Positions 22,622-32,796 of a stretch of DNA of 64,000 nt are shown here, piece by piece. Source of the stretch: Ilex aquifolium. Taxonomy: Eukaryota; Streptophyta; Magnoliopsida; Aquifoliales; Aquifoliaceae. The position numbers were made by a program, and so were the translations under genes. The notes below the pieces were generated by a model. It did not search any database. It saw only the letters and a program-made list of their open reading frames with translations, and was not told the DNA's origin. The DNA lies in assembly GCA_951799425.1 (NCBI GenBank), contig OX637397.1, forward strand, positions 20,837,064-20,901,063. Direction: 5' to 3'. Every line of letters begins with the position of its first letter. Positions within the stretch are counted from its first letter, which is position 1.

Positions 22622-25111
22622 TGTAAAACTCGAGAAAATTTAATTTTTTATGAGAAAGGATAAAATGGTAATTAGCCACTATGATATGGGTTAAAAACTC
22701 AAATTTTTCTAGAACTCGAATGACGAAACAAACCTCACCGTTGAATTCGTCTCGCAAAATCTAGTTACCTAGTTAATTTTCGTTGAATTCCGAGACAGTC
22801 AGATTTTTCACTTTTTACGAGGCGATCGGATGTCACGTGGCCAAAATAAATGCGATCATGAATAAATTGGGAAACGTGAAAAATAATTTAAAGTTAGTCC
22901 AAATAAAAATATATTGAACTTGAAAGTAGAAGAAATTTAATTAACTCGGGACGAAATCGGACTTGAGAAAGTCGGATGTGTAGCCCAACGAGAGCCAAGT
23001 AAATGGGGAGTATAACAGGGGAGAAAAATCAGATTTTTCCCCATATTCTCATCTGGGTTTTCCGAAAAAGAGAGGAGGGAGAGAGAAAGGAGAAAATCAA
23101 GGGTTCTTCATCTTCTTTCTAGGATCTAGGGCCAACATTTGGTCGAAATCCTTTGGATCAAGAACCAAAGTTTATTTACTCAACGAGGGTTATATCTACC
23201 TACCAAAAAATCACAGGTTTTGATGAAATCTCAGAGATGGGATCTTTGGAAATTAAGGCTTGAGACTTGATTTGGGTTCTTGGGAGGTTCCTACCACGGG
23301 TATTACGCTTCAAGAGGTAGGGTTCCTTTCCTAATTAGGTTTATTTCCAATCTAGGGTTGAATTATGAAATGGGTAGGGTGTTATAGATGTAATCTCATG
23401 TATGGCACATACCTATTGTAGTTGAAATTTGGAAAATGGGTATAAGAATGGTTAAAATCAATTCTAGCATTAATTGAGTTTTATTGAAATTGCTTGTTTG
23501 TGATTTCTTGAAATATGTAGTGAAAGAGGCATGCTATGTCTTTATAATTATGCATTGAAGGTGTTTGATGAAATGTCTATGTTGATTAAGTGTGTTAATC
23601 GCATTAACAATGTTATAACATGCTTTGGTGAGGTTGTTGATTGTGGTTATATGCTGATGATGTAATTGATCATGGAAAATGTTGATGGATATTAAAGTTG
23701 TTCATAATGTGCTCATGACATATTGAACTTGATAATGTAATTGCAATTGTACATTTACATTCGCATATACACGGGTAGTATCATATTCGTGGACATTTGA
23801 CACGAGTTTGGGTGTGTGTGCATGTTTTTGGATCAAACACCATTCTTGGCGGTTGAGGCGTTGACTCGGGAAGGTTAGACCTAGATTCGACTAAGTTGCA
23901 CGGGTTGCATGGATAACTTATGTCAGGTATAGTAAGAAGGGTTAGACTCTCCCTCGGGTGCAAGACTCGGTTACTAGTTTATACACTTCTGAAGGTGAAT
24001 GTAAAAATAAAAGTGTATTGGTGTTTACGGAACTGGAGGTGTGGTGGACCGTTGGTGCAAGTCCAACAAATCACCTACCCAAGAAAGACACATAGTTCAT
24101 TTTGTAAAATAGTCATTGGATGTGCAACATCAATGACTGATCCTGGAATGTCTAGATTCATACGCATGACATTGCATGTGTTATGGGAGCCGGTGAAGGC
24201 TTGGGTTACATTGCATGTGTAAGTCTCATCTCATAACATGACATGACATAGAGAATTCCATTATGAATTGCATATTCTTAAATATATTGTTTGTTGATTG
24301 TTAAATTGCATGTGAGCATTTCATATGCATCTAGATTGGGGAGTAGACTCTTTAGGGGATACCCTATTGCACGTGGCTCACCCTTTATGGGGACAACATT
24401 TCAAGTGCGGGACAAGCGCCAGTGGATGGATCTCACTTGGGACCTCGTTGATGAAGAAAACCGAGTTATGGATTTAAAATTACATTTTTGTAAAACATTT
24501 GTGTAATTAGTTTTAGACATGTAATGTTGTATAAAAGATTGTAAAACGAATTGAAATGAACTATGTTTTGTGTAAAATTGTATATTATATGAGTTTGGAT
24601 GGATGTGGTATGAGATTGGATGAGTTGGAAATGAAAAAGGATTGAATCGGGAAAAATCTGGGCTCTTCTACCGGTAGAAGAATTCCACAGAGCCCTTCTA
24701 CTGGTAGAACATTGATTTCCTACCGGTAGAAGAATTCCAATGGGTACTTCTATCAATAGAACATTGATCTTCTACCGGTAGGTCCCCTTAAATTTTCAGA
24801 AATTTAAAATGATCTTGTCCAGCCCTCAGGCCTTGAGTCCTTTTGTTCAAAAGGTGTAAATTGAGTAATATTAAAGACAAACTGATATATATTAGACCTT
24901 GGAATGGTCAAGTAATTGAATTGCACACAGGTTATGCGTTTGGGAGTGCCCGGTACAAGGGAGACTCGGCCCAAACTCTATGTTGTTCATGATCCTAGTG
25001 AAGGGGATGTTGTGCCTTGGTGTCAGGTTATGCGGCATTCATAGGTACTTCCACGGGTTGATAGGTGGTCAACGGGTTGACAAAGAACCCTAGGTTTTTA
25101 GGGGTGTCACA
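22622..25111 (+). repeat. Tekay-like element, 3' LTR
   Basis: This is 2490 bp from TGTAAAACTCGAG to GGGTGTCACA, followed by the duplicated tctat. It is longer than the 5' LTR of the same element because that copy has two deletions. It holds a cluster of 16-bp palindromes (24665-24782). Confidence 0.82.
24665..24782. repeat. Five phased palindromes of the type CTTCTACCGGTAGAAG
   Basis: Copies lie at 24665-24680 (perfect 16-bp palindrome), 24695-24710, 24717-24732, 24747-24762 and 24769-24782. Spacers include AATTCCA and ATTGAT words that alternate. Start-to-start distances are about 30, 22, 30 and 22. Each copy could form a small hairpin or bind a dimeric protein. The equivalent region is deleted from the 5' LTR. 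Confidence 0.8.
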
Positions 25112-25395
25112 TCTATATCATCCATAGTTGCGTGCATGGGTTTGGATCTTTGGGATTTGTGATTTTTCGTGTGAGATTGAGTGTTAAAAAATAAATTGAT
25201 AAAATCAATACATCAGTCTATATGAGTGTTTTGGGTTATGGTGATGGGAAATGAGTTATCATACTTAACGATCATATCATTGTGTGGCAATGTAATTATT
25301 GTAGATTTAGCTTAAAATTGGTGGCCATCCGAGCTTAAATTTAAATTAACCTATTCATTTTTCCCCCTCTAGGTAGTGTTATGCAATCCACGTGT
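25112..25395 (+). repeat. Sirevirus-like Copia LTR 4, second part
   Basis: The sequence resumes the LTR at the position of 6566 in LTR2 (CATCCATAGTTGC), after the duplicated tctat. It follows LTR2 to AATCCACGTGT, then breaks into organelle-like DNA. About 30 bp of LTR is absent between this part and the last part at 31851. Confidence 0.85.
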
Positions 25396-25399
25396 TATA

Positions 25400-26176
25400 C
25401 CAAGCTCCTTGACCAGCCCCTTTACCCACAGTGCTTCCTTGGTAGCTTCAGCCACTGCCATGTATTCAGCTTCAATTGTAGATAGTGCTACCGGGGATTG
25501 TAAGATGGATCTCCGGCCGCAAGTGTGAACACATAACCTGTGGTAGACCTTCTGTCATCCTAATCACCTGCATAGTCTGCTTGTACCATTGTCGTGGAGA
25601 CTGCTTTATCCCATAAAGCGACTTCTTCAATCTACAGACAAGGTGCTCTGTCTCAGGTTGCTTGAGCCCTTCTGGCTGCTCCATGTAAATATGCTCCTCC
25701 AAATCACCGTGAATGAGAGCTGTCTTTACATCTGGTTGCTCCAATTCCAGATTCAAACTGGCCACTAATGCCAGCACTATCCTGATGGAAGTGTGCCTGA
25801 CAACTGGTTAGAAAATCTCATCATAATCCACCCTTTTCCTCTGCGAGTATCCCTTTGCTACTAACCGGGCCTTTAACTTTTCTCCTTCCTTTTTCGATAC
25901 CGCTTCCTTTTTCCTGTACACCCACTTGCAACCTATGGTCTTCTTTCCCTTGGGAAGTTCCACCAAACTCCAAGTCTTGTTCTTGTGCAATGACTCTACC
26001 TCTTCCACCATGGCCTCCATCCATCTACTCCTCTGAGGACTCAACATTTCCTCCTGAAAGCAAGCCAGTGTAGCTTTCTTACTTCCCAAGCCATTCCGTT
26101 TTTGGGTCGATAGCTCTGAGGTCGAGAGGGAGGTAGAATGAAGGCCTTCTTCGAATGGAGTTCCTGGGGATTTCAT
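25400..26176 (-). pseudogene. Tork/Tnt1-like Copia RT and RNase H fragment
   Basis: On the minus strand: RWMEAMVEEVESLHKNKTW, CKWVYRKKEA, LKARLVAKGYSQ (25808-26176), then after a stop LELEQPDVKTALIHGDLEE, EHIYMEQPEG and KKSLYGIKQSPRQWYK (25590-25777). The YVDD half of RT is deleted. The frame then jumps to RNase H (QADYAGD, RRSTTGYVF, KLNTWQWLK-like, to 25403). It is a different lineage from the Sirevirus array. It is dead, and lies at the left edge of the organelle-like block. Confidence 0.8.
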
Positions 26177-26179
26177 TTA

Positions 26180-28740
26180 TGGAATGCATGCTACTTTCGA
26201 AGTCAAAGAATTTGATTCGTTCATGAGGGGTTACGTTAGACTAGTTATAGGAGTCACTTCTCCGGTAAGCTCTCCCACTGGATCCGAATCAGTATGGGGA
26301 TCAATCTTTGTTGTCGCACCGCTTCTGTCTTCTTCAAGGCAGTAGTGTCTGGTCGTAGTAGCATAGCCATGTGTGGGTAGTGCGATAGTCAGGGAGTTCA
26401 GGGTAAGCTCATCTTCGGAAAGCGGTGTGTGAGACATAGCTTATTGATTAGGGCTTTCGCTTCTATAATAGATGTATCTGCGCTTCTTCTATTTTCCCCT
26501 GTCTTTGGCTGGGCAGTGCGCTATGTTAGTCTTTGGTTAGTACGGTAAGCCAGGAAGGCGAGTAGTCGTAGGTACGCTTGAGTGAGTGTGCCTGGTAGGA
26601 AGAGAAGGTCTGCTGGCGGTTCTGGTGGTGAGGGAGTAGGTTCGGGTTCCCTTCTTTCATTATAGTAGTCAAGAGTCAAATTTTTGACACAGATAGTAAG
26701 CCGAAGGCTAATATCTGAGGGTAAGCCTTTAATGCGTAGGTGCGGAAGTGCGCCAGTGCGCAAAGCCGTAGTCCTTCTTGTTCTTGGCGATGGCTTGTTA
26801 GGTGCGGTGCCGTAGCTCTGGTTCTCTTTCTGGGAAAGGAAGGTATTAGCATCTCGATGCTGCTATTGATCAAATAACTTGCTTGTTCTTGGTTGGTTCA
26901 TTGCTTCCCTTTTTAATTTATCCTATCTTCCCGCATTTGAAGAATTGTCGTTTCTATTGCTGTATTGGGACGTTGGTTTAGAGTTAGATCCCTTCGTTAT
27001 GAGTAGTATTCTTTAGCAAGGAGTAACTGACAGACTATATCTGAGCTTTAGCTGCGAGGGCCTGGTCTCTTAATGCGAATTTCTTAGTTTTTATGAAACT
27101 AGGTTCGCGCATGAATGCTTAGCGAATCCGCTTTTTCTTTTGCATCTCGAATCAGGAATAGGGACATCCGGTCTTTGGTCGGCACGTACCTTTTTCTCTT
27201 CTTAGATCCATTCCCGACATTAGTCTGAGGTCGAATTGGTCAGATGTAAGGAGATTGGCTGATTAAGTAAGTAGGGTCTTTCCGTCGTCAATCCATTGCT
27301 TGCTTTCCTTGTTCGCTTCATCATTGGTATGCCTGCGACTTATTGGGTCAGATCTTTAGTTAGTGTGCTCACCCGGAATGGAATTTCATCTTTTTTTTTG
27401 CATTTTTTGTTATCTTATACGCTCGAACTCTTACTCTTTTGGGAGTCCTTGCTAAGCGTAGGCTTACTAGAATAATCATTCTCAATGAAACTCTTATTCA
27501 TTTCATTTTATGGAATAACTCTCTATAAGCAACCAATAATCAAAGACCAATTCGAACTAATAGATTCAATTTGCGGTGATTTCCAGATAGGAGAAATTAC
27601 CGGAATATCCCTAGAAGCCACTTCTTCTTATATCGATCGCGCGAAGACTCCCTCTTTTATATGATGATCGATGAGCGGCAGACATGTCCGATGGAGCTCG
27701 AGGGGGAATCGAAGGAAAATGGCTGGAACTCGAAAGAAAGAAGAGGGGTGACCCCAGCTGATTCCTATCCCAACGATTTCCCTGCTGTTGACCTGCGTAT
27801 GCCCTAAGATATAAGTTTGACCAACCGACTTGCTCGCCTGGGAAACTACTCTTTAGTCTTAATAAAGATGGGCATCATAGCAAAGGATATCTCACATCGT
27901 ATAGATCGGCCCCAAGCCTTTCCCAGCAGCCCAAAAACGAAAGAAAGATTGAAAGCAAAGCACGGGGACCCATTCTTCCTTTCACTCCGGGCAGGGACTA
28001 AAGGAAAAATAGATTGGGGGGTTAAAGGGCAAGTGAGCTAGGTTGCATTTGCTTCCATTCCGTCTACACAAATAGCATCTCTTTTCCGTATGTCCAATCC
28101 ACAACTTCCTTGAAGAATGAGATAGATAGCTTTGGTCTACTTGCCCTTCTGGTTAGGGCGTTGTCTCTTAGGCCTTTTTAGTGTAGTAAGAAGGCGTGGA
28201 GAAAGCTAGTTCATGGACTTAGTACTACTCTGCGGTAGGGGGGATGTGTTAATTTGCTTCTTTTTATACCTCCCTTTCTGTCATGGATCATCTCAGGTGC
28301 AAGATGTGCTTCTATCGCTTTAGTGATTTATGTGCTTTTATAGTGATAGCGGTTTCTGTGCTTGCATCTAATAGGCTGTAGGTTGACTTCGCTTCGCCCT
28401 TCTAAAGTACATCATCTCTTTCCCGGTACACATATGCCCTCTCTAAATCAGTAGTAGTGCTTCGTTCAATCGCTGGCAGTTGGACAAGGAAAGGCAAGAA
28501 CGAGCAGCCACACATGAACCGCGCGCGATAAACGATGTCATGATACGCTTTCCATAAGCATCTTTCCGTAAAAAAATCCTTCTTTCAGTCTCGCGAGCAA
28601 ACACTCGATCAAGTACGCGTGCCACACCATTGACACTTGATTATAGCGAAACCTTGTGAATGGTTTTTCGTGCTATACACCACGTTGAGAAAGACAACCT
28701 CCTATGTACCGTACTCCTTGGGTACCTCGAAAGGGGGAGC
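26180..28740. other. Mitochondrial-spacer-like sequence without recognised genes
   Basis: No protein domain, tRNA cloverleaf or rRNA segment could be recognised on either strand. The open frames here are at most 87 codons and show no conserved motif. Composition (CTTTCTTCC and GAAAGAAAG runs, moderate GC) fits mitochondrial intergenic DNA. Confidence 0.5.
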
Positions 28741-28744
28741 TCCT

Positions 28745-29300
28745 AAATGATCTCGGTATGTATAGAAGACTCGTGGGTAGACTTATCTACTTGACTATCA
28801 CCAGACCGGGCATATGCGGTTGGTGTCCTTAGTCAATTTATGCACTCTCCACGTATCCCTCATCTCGAAGCTGTGCACAGAATTCTACGGTATCTTAAGT
28901 GTCTCCTGGAAAAGGTATTTGATATACCTTTAATAGACATCCATCCTCTTGTTTCTGCCTATGAAGATGCGGATTGGGCCGGCTCACCGACAGACGGATA
29001 GGAGGCAGTATGTAATACTGGGCACATTTTGATTTTCATTTTAGGTGGAAATCTTGTGACGTGGAAGAGTAAGAAGCAAAGAGTTGTCGCACGGTCGAAT
29101 GCAGAAGCAGAGTATAGAGCAATGGCTTGTGAGCTTATTTGGCTTAAAAGGTGTCTCATCCTATGAGAATATTCTTTGATAATCAAGCAGCAACTCACAT
29201 TGCCTCTAATCTGGTTTTCCATGAGCGAACCTTTGAAGTCGCCTTAGAGCATTTTTCCTTCTCTTGACGAGTGGAAGTGAAACTCATATTACTCCAAATT
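28745..29300 (+). pseudogene. Copia RNase H fragment within the mitochondria-like block
   Basis: The forward frames give YRRLVGRLIYLTITRPG, FMHSPRIPHLEAVHRILRYL, YEDADWAGSPTDG, GGNLVTWKSKKQRVV, SNAEAEYRAMACELIWLK and FFDNQAATHIASNLVFHER. This is the Copia RNase H with its usual D-E-D residues, broken by stops and a frameshift near 29150. Such fragments occur in plant mitochondrial genomes, so it may have arrived with the block. Confidence 0.75.
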
Positions 29301-29527
29301 TCATATATTAGATCAGGACTTACCTTCCTCTCAATCCGAATCGAGCACCCCTAAACTACAAGGAACGACAGACACCTAAGCATGAAAACGAACCAATCTA
29401 CCTTTGTATCTTTATATTCGCTGCACAAACAAAAAAACAAGGAAAATGAAATGATGTATGCGACAGCGCTGCCTCTGCCTGATAGTGGGAAAAACAAGAT
29501 CTTGTGGGGGGGGCTTCGCCAAAAACA

Positions 29528-29842
29528 TCAAAAAACGGATAAGAAAGAAAAATCCCTCAATAAATGACGAACTCCATTATACAGCTGATAGGACAGGGCT
29601 AAAGCAGTAATCTCGACGGAGATTAGGATGAGCTTTGATGAATAAAACAAGAATTGGTAGAAATTCTCATAGGTGAAGCAAATCAAACCTATTTTCAGAC
29701 AAAGAAGATAAAAAAACAAGACTATAGTGGCTAGGAAAGCTCCGGAGATTCTATGGGAAATTGGAAACGTCGAAGTGAGCTGTGGCTGATAAATAGCAAG
29801 ATGAGGAGATAAGGGGCAAAGAAGATTCATGATTAGATTCAT
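29528..29842 (-). CDS. sdh3: Succinate dehydrogenase subunit 3 (mitochondrial-type sdh3), organelle-derived copy
   Basis: This full-length frame of 104 aa encodes the cytochrome b556 membrane anchor of respiratory complex II in the inner mitochondrial membrane. The signatures are PLSPHLAIYQPQ near the N-terminus and SHRISG at about residues 28-33, followed by three hydrophobic helices (about 34-52, 66-86 and the C-terminal part). YNGVRHLL lies at about 86-94. Two residues look altered. The position before PLSPHL is Cys where the family has Arg, a possible C-to-T change. The residue before LYNG is Gln where SDH3/SdhC proteins have the haem-ligand His. The start is the first ATG of the frame; a Met five codons later is closer to the usual N-terminus. 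In the nucleus it would lack a targeting peptide and a nuclear promoter, so it is probably silent. Read as an intact mitochondrial gene copied by NUMT transfer. Confidence 0.85.
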   Translation of the reverse strand: MNLIMNLLCPLSPHLAIYQPQLTSTFPISHRISGAFLATIVLFFYLLCLKIGLICFTYENFYQFLFYSSKLILISVEITALALSYQLYNGVRHLLRDFSFLSVF

Positions 29843-30172
29843 TCTTTGACTGCTCTGCTCTCCCCCAAAAAAAGAGAGACTTGTTCTTACTATGCCACTT
29901 CAGGAGGAAATCGCTGGTTGGGTTGGTCCAACCAAGAAAGACATGGGAGAGGTAGGCTAAGTGAAATAATATACTGGTGCTATTATAGAATCTTATGAAT
30001 CACGCACGGCACACTTTCTATATATCTGTCTCCATTCAATCAAAGACGTCCATAGCAACTCCGCTTTCTTTTCTGAAACGGCTTTCTCGATACGAAAGAA
30101 AAGGCCTAGCCTGCATACATACATATATATATATATAGCATTACATTAGCTCTTGCTTGCCGTATCTTACTG

Positions 30173-30475
30173 ATGGGAGAGAAGACTCTTTCCGGAGAAG
30201 GCAGGAAAAAAAAACCAGCATTTCTTTATATATTATACTCGAAATCCCCCCAAGAAACTGAAAAACTCGGAGTTGAGAAGGAGCCCCCCCTTAAAAGAAC
30301 AAAGGTGGGAACTCCTAATAAGGCTCGGGAACTTCCCGATGTTTCAAATAAAAGAAAAAACACTGGGAGAAAGCATTCCTATCTTTCTTTGGCTTATCGA
30401 ACTATCAAGTGGCTATGTGAAATGAAAGTTTACCGATCGAAGCCGGATACTATACTGGTCAATAACAACTTTTAG
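30173..30475 (+). CDS. Hypothetical ORF of 100 aa in the mitochondria-like block
   Basis: I do not recognise this frame. It is Lys-rich and basic (KKKPAFL, KRTKVGTPNKAREL, KRKNTGRKHS), without membrane segments. No start-site context supports translation. Chance frames of this size are common in mitochondrial spacer DNA. Confidence 0.2.
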   Translation: MGEKTLSGEGRKKKPAFLYILYSKSPQETEKLGVEKEPPLKRTKVGTPNKARELPDVSNKRKNTGRKHSYLSLAYRTIKWLCEMKVYRSKPDTILVNNNF

Positions 30476-30684
30476 AAAGCTTGCCGCAGACTCAGAGGTA
30501 TCCATCCTCCTAAAAACAAGAGAACGGGAAAGACTCCACGGGACCCCATTTCCCCCAAAACCTTCTCTCCTCAACCGGGCTTCCCGGAAAAATCCTTTCC
30601 ACACCTGTAAGCAGAATGATTTCGAAGGTAGAATAAACATAGCCCTTATTATCCTGTCTTCTTGGCTAGTAAAGGCAAATATAG

Positions 30685-31119
30685 TTAGAAAGAAAAGAAA
30701 AGCTTCATCCTTTCATTCGGAAAGAAGCGGCAAGAGAAGGACCAGTCCTTCAGTCCATTAAATAAAGTGAAAAGGCCGATTAGGTTGCCACTTGAGAGCT
30801 TGAACACCCTACCTTCCGTTTTACTCAAATAGGGGCCTTCAATTGGTCCTTTCGAATACATACCGAATGCGAGATGTTCCCTCGGCCGTCGAAGTGGTGC
30901 TTGACATACGCCGCACCTCTCATTCTTAGGATATTCTCTGCTCTCGTCCAATCCATCGAGGACCATTTCTCCTTCGTAGACATCCGGCCCAAGGAGATAA
31001 TCTGTTATTGCCCATGGCTGGCCCGGGAAGTAGTCTGATCGAGGTATCGATCGTAGTACTCGATCTCCAGTGGTAGGCGATGAATGGAGGAGTCGATCAA
31101 GGCAGGAGGTTGGATTCAA
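30685..31119 (-). CDS. Hypothetical ORF of 144 aa in the mitochondria-like block
   Basis: This is the longest unnamed open frame in the block. It has an acidic centre (DYLLGPDVYEGEMVLDGLDE) and one CGVC pair at about residue 69. The C-terminal end is aromatic and basic. No family is recognised. It could be a chimeric mitochondrial ORF or a chance frame. Confidence 0.25.
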   Translation of the reverse strand: MNPTSCLDRLLHSSPTTGDRVLRSIPRSDYFPGQPWAITDYLLGPDVYEGEMVLDGLDESREYPKNERCGVCQAPLRRPREHLAFGMYSKGPIEGPYLSKTEGRVFKLSSGNLIGLFTLFNGLKDWSFSCRFFPNERMKLFFSF

Positions 31120-31850
31120 TGTTTAGTCTTCTATCCCTGCTCTTTTCCCGGGTTGGTAGAAAATTCCTCAACTATTTGGTAAACATAGATCCTAGAGAGC
31201 GAGTTTAAGCAGCATCACTAGAAGAAGGAGTTTTTGAGGTTTTTAGACTCAAGGCTTCCGTGGTTTATCAAAAGAAAAGGTTTTTACCGTTCAAAGCCCA
31301 GGTTTTCAAATATCTGGTCCAACCCGGAACTTTAGGACAGAAAATAAGGTCAAAACGGACCTATTGATTAACCATAGCTGCGAACTCCCACACCCTTAGC
31401 CAGTACCAGCGACTAGTCTTCGGGCTATGAGGTATATAGGGCGAGAGCCTGCTAAGGTAAGCCTTAAGCCTACCCGTGTTGAGCCTCATGCATGTACTGA
31501 ACCTAGGCATAGCCCGCTAAGGAACCCAGTCAATTTCACTACACTCAGTACGCACTTATCTCCGGGACCGCTTGATTCAGCATACAGCAGTGCAACATCG
31601 GACATTAATCAGGAAGCATACAGCAGCAAGCACTCATCTTTGCGGTCTTTCTAAACCTTATTATATTAAGCCGGTGTCAGCCTTTAGGGTACATCCTACC
31701 CTAATCTTGAGTGTTGAACCATAGGTTCGGCACAAGAGGAATCCTTCTTAGACTCAGTTCGCCGTCAGTTTGCAAACTGCAGGTGGGTGCGAACTACTAG
31801 AGGCCCGTCTAGGAGGTTAGTCAAAATAGAGAACCTAGAACGCCTTGACG

Positions 31851-31970
31851 ATATATTTTCCCTCCCAGAACAATAGTGCCTAAAAAAATCAAATGATTAG
31901 GACACTCACTAACCAGTCATGCATTCACTTAGATGATGCATTAGGATTTCATGTAGAGTTTTATTAATGG
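31851..31970 (+). repeat. Last 23 bp of Copia LTR 4 and about 100 bp of internal copy D
   Basis: ATATATTTTCCCTCCCAGAA matches the end of LTR2 (6861-6880). The following AAATGATTAGGACACTCACT to GATGCATTAGGATTT matches copy C at 11630-11700. The Copia array thus continues past the organelle block, then stops at about 31970 where Gypsy sequence begins. Confidence 0.75.
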
Positions 31971-32155
31971 TTTGACCAAATATCGGTATCCAGTAGGCGA
32001 GTATAACAAGTTGAGTGCAAGGAAGATTGGACCATGTGAAATCCTTGGAAAGATCAATGATAATGCATACAAGTTAAAGCTTCCCAGCCACATCAAGACC
32101 TCTGATGTGTTTAATGTTCGTCACTTGGTGCCATATCATGGAGACTCATTCTAGT
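31970..32155 (+). pseudogene. Gypsy integrase C-terminal fragment
   Basis: The frame YRYPVGEYNKLSARKIGPCE, then ILGKINDNAYKLKLPSHIKT and FNVRHLVPYHGD, is the integrase C-terminal region (GPY/F-like GPCEIL and the IFNV..L end). No core domain precedes it. Its 5' edge abuts Copia copy D. Confidence 0.8.
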
Positions 32156-32291
32156 GAGGAGGATGCTAACTCGAGGTCGAGTTTTCTCTCACCTAGAGGG
32201 ACTGATGCAGAGCATATAGGAGAAGTTTTTTTACGAGCCTATGAACATCCAAAGAAGAACAAGCCTAGACACCTTAATGGTGGCAGCCTGC

Positions 32292-32774
32292 TGTGATCAT
32301 TCCACAAGTTGTTTATGTTTTATTGAGTCATTTATTTTAGTCTAAATTATATTTTCAGTATGTTTTCATGTTCTGCATAGTGTTTCTTTTGATTATCAGT
32401 CATATTTAGAGGTAGTTTGGTCGTTAGGGTTTTATTTTAAAAGTCATGTGACTGTTTTGAGCTGCTTGGTCATTTTAGTGCCTTTTTTTCTGTTGGACAT
32501 AATTGAAGCCCTTAGATTAGCTTTAATTAAAGGGCTGAGATTGATTCTTTAATTAGGGCAACCCTAGGGACTTATAAAAGGGTTGTTCCACATTGTATTC
32601 AACAACTTTTGGGAATAATATTAGCATATTTTTTGCTTTCTACAGTAGTCAACCTTCTCTTCCTCTCTTTGGGATTGAGTGTGCGTGTTTAAGCTAGTCT
32701 TTTAGTTTAATCTAGCTCTCTGACTCTCCTTCTTATTGGATTTTTCTATTCTTCATAAGCTTATTGCATTAACA
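32292..32774 (+). repeat. Probable 3' LTR of the sense Gypsy fragment
   Basis: The stretch follows the integrase tail and has promoter-like order: GGGACTTATAAAAGGG (about 32568), then a leader-like ATTCAACAACTTTTGGG, ending TTGCATTAACA. The start (TGTGATCATT) is uncertain because no clear polypurine tract precedes it. There is no second copy in the window to test it. Confidence 0.45.
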
Positions 32775-32796
32775 AGTTACCCGGTGGCTTATGCAA

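Larger units (their letters stand above)
14412..25111 (+). mobile_element. Tekay-like Ty3/Gypsy chromovirus nested in Copia LTR4
   Basis: The order is 5' LTR, PBS, gag, protease, RT, RNase H, integrase, PPT, 3' LTR. A perfect 5-bp duplication, tctat, flanks it (14407-14411 and 25112-25116), and LTR4 of the Copia array is continuous once it is removed. The clade call rests on the long LTRs with TGTAAAAC...GTCACA ends, the PBS CTTGGTRTYAGAGCC, the zinc knuckle and the GGGGACGGAATTCC/polypurine block before the 3' LTR. A solo LTR (16941-19587) is nested in gag. All genes are broken. The chromodomain end of integrase is missing. Confidence 0.85.
25396..31850. other. Mitochondria-like DNA insertion (NUMT), about 6.45 kb
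   Basis: The block interrupts LTR4 between ACGTGT and ATATATTTTCCCTCCC. Base composition and style differ from the flanks: more GC, CTTTC/GAAAG-rich, few A/T runs. It contains the plant mitochondrial gene sdh3 and scattered Copia pol fragments, both usual in plant mitochondrial genomes. No target-site duplication is seen and about 30 bp of LTR is lost, as expected from end-joining repair. The parts with recognisable content are listed separately. The rest (about 26180-28740, 29300-29520, 29850-30680, 31120-31850) has no gene I can name, which is normal for mitochondrial spacers. The left edge could instead be a nuclear Copia fragment, so the organelle origin is firmest around sdh3. Confidence 0.75.

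Noticed and set aside
25396..31850. The whole window being mitochondrial DNA
   Set aside because: Full LTR retrotransposons, Helitron, PIF and LINE with target duplications on both sides are nuclear features; only this block is organelle-like.
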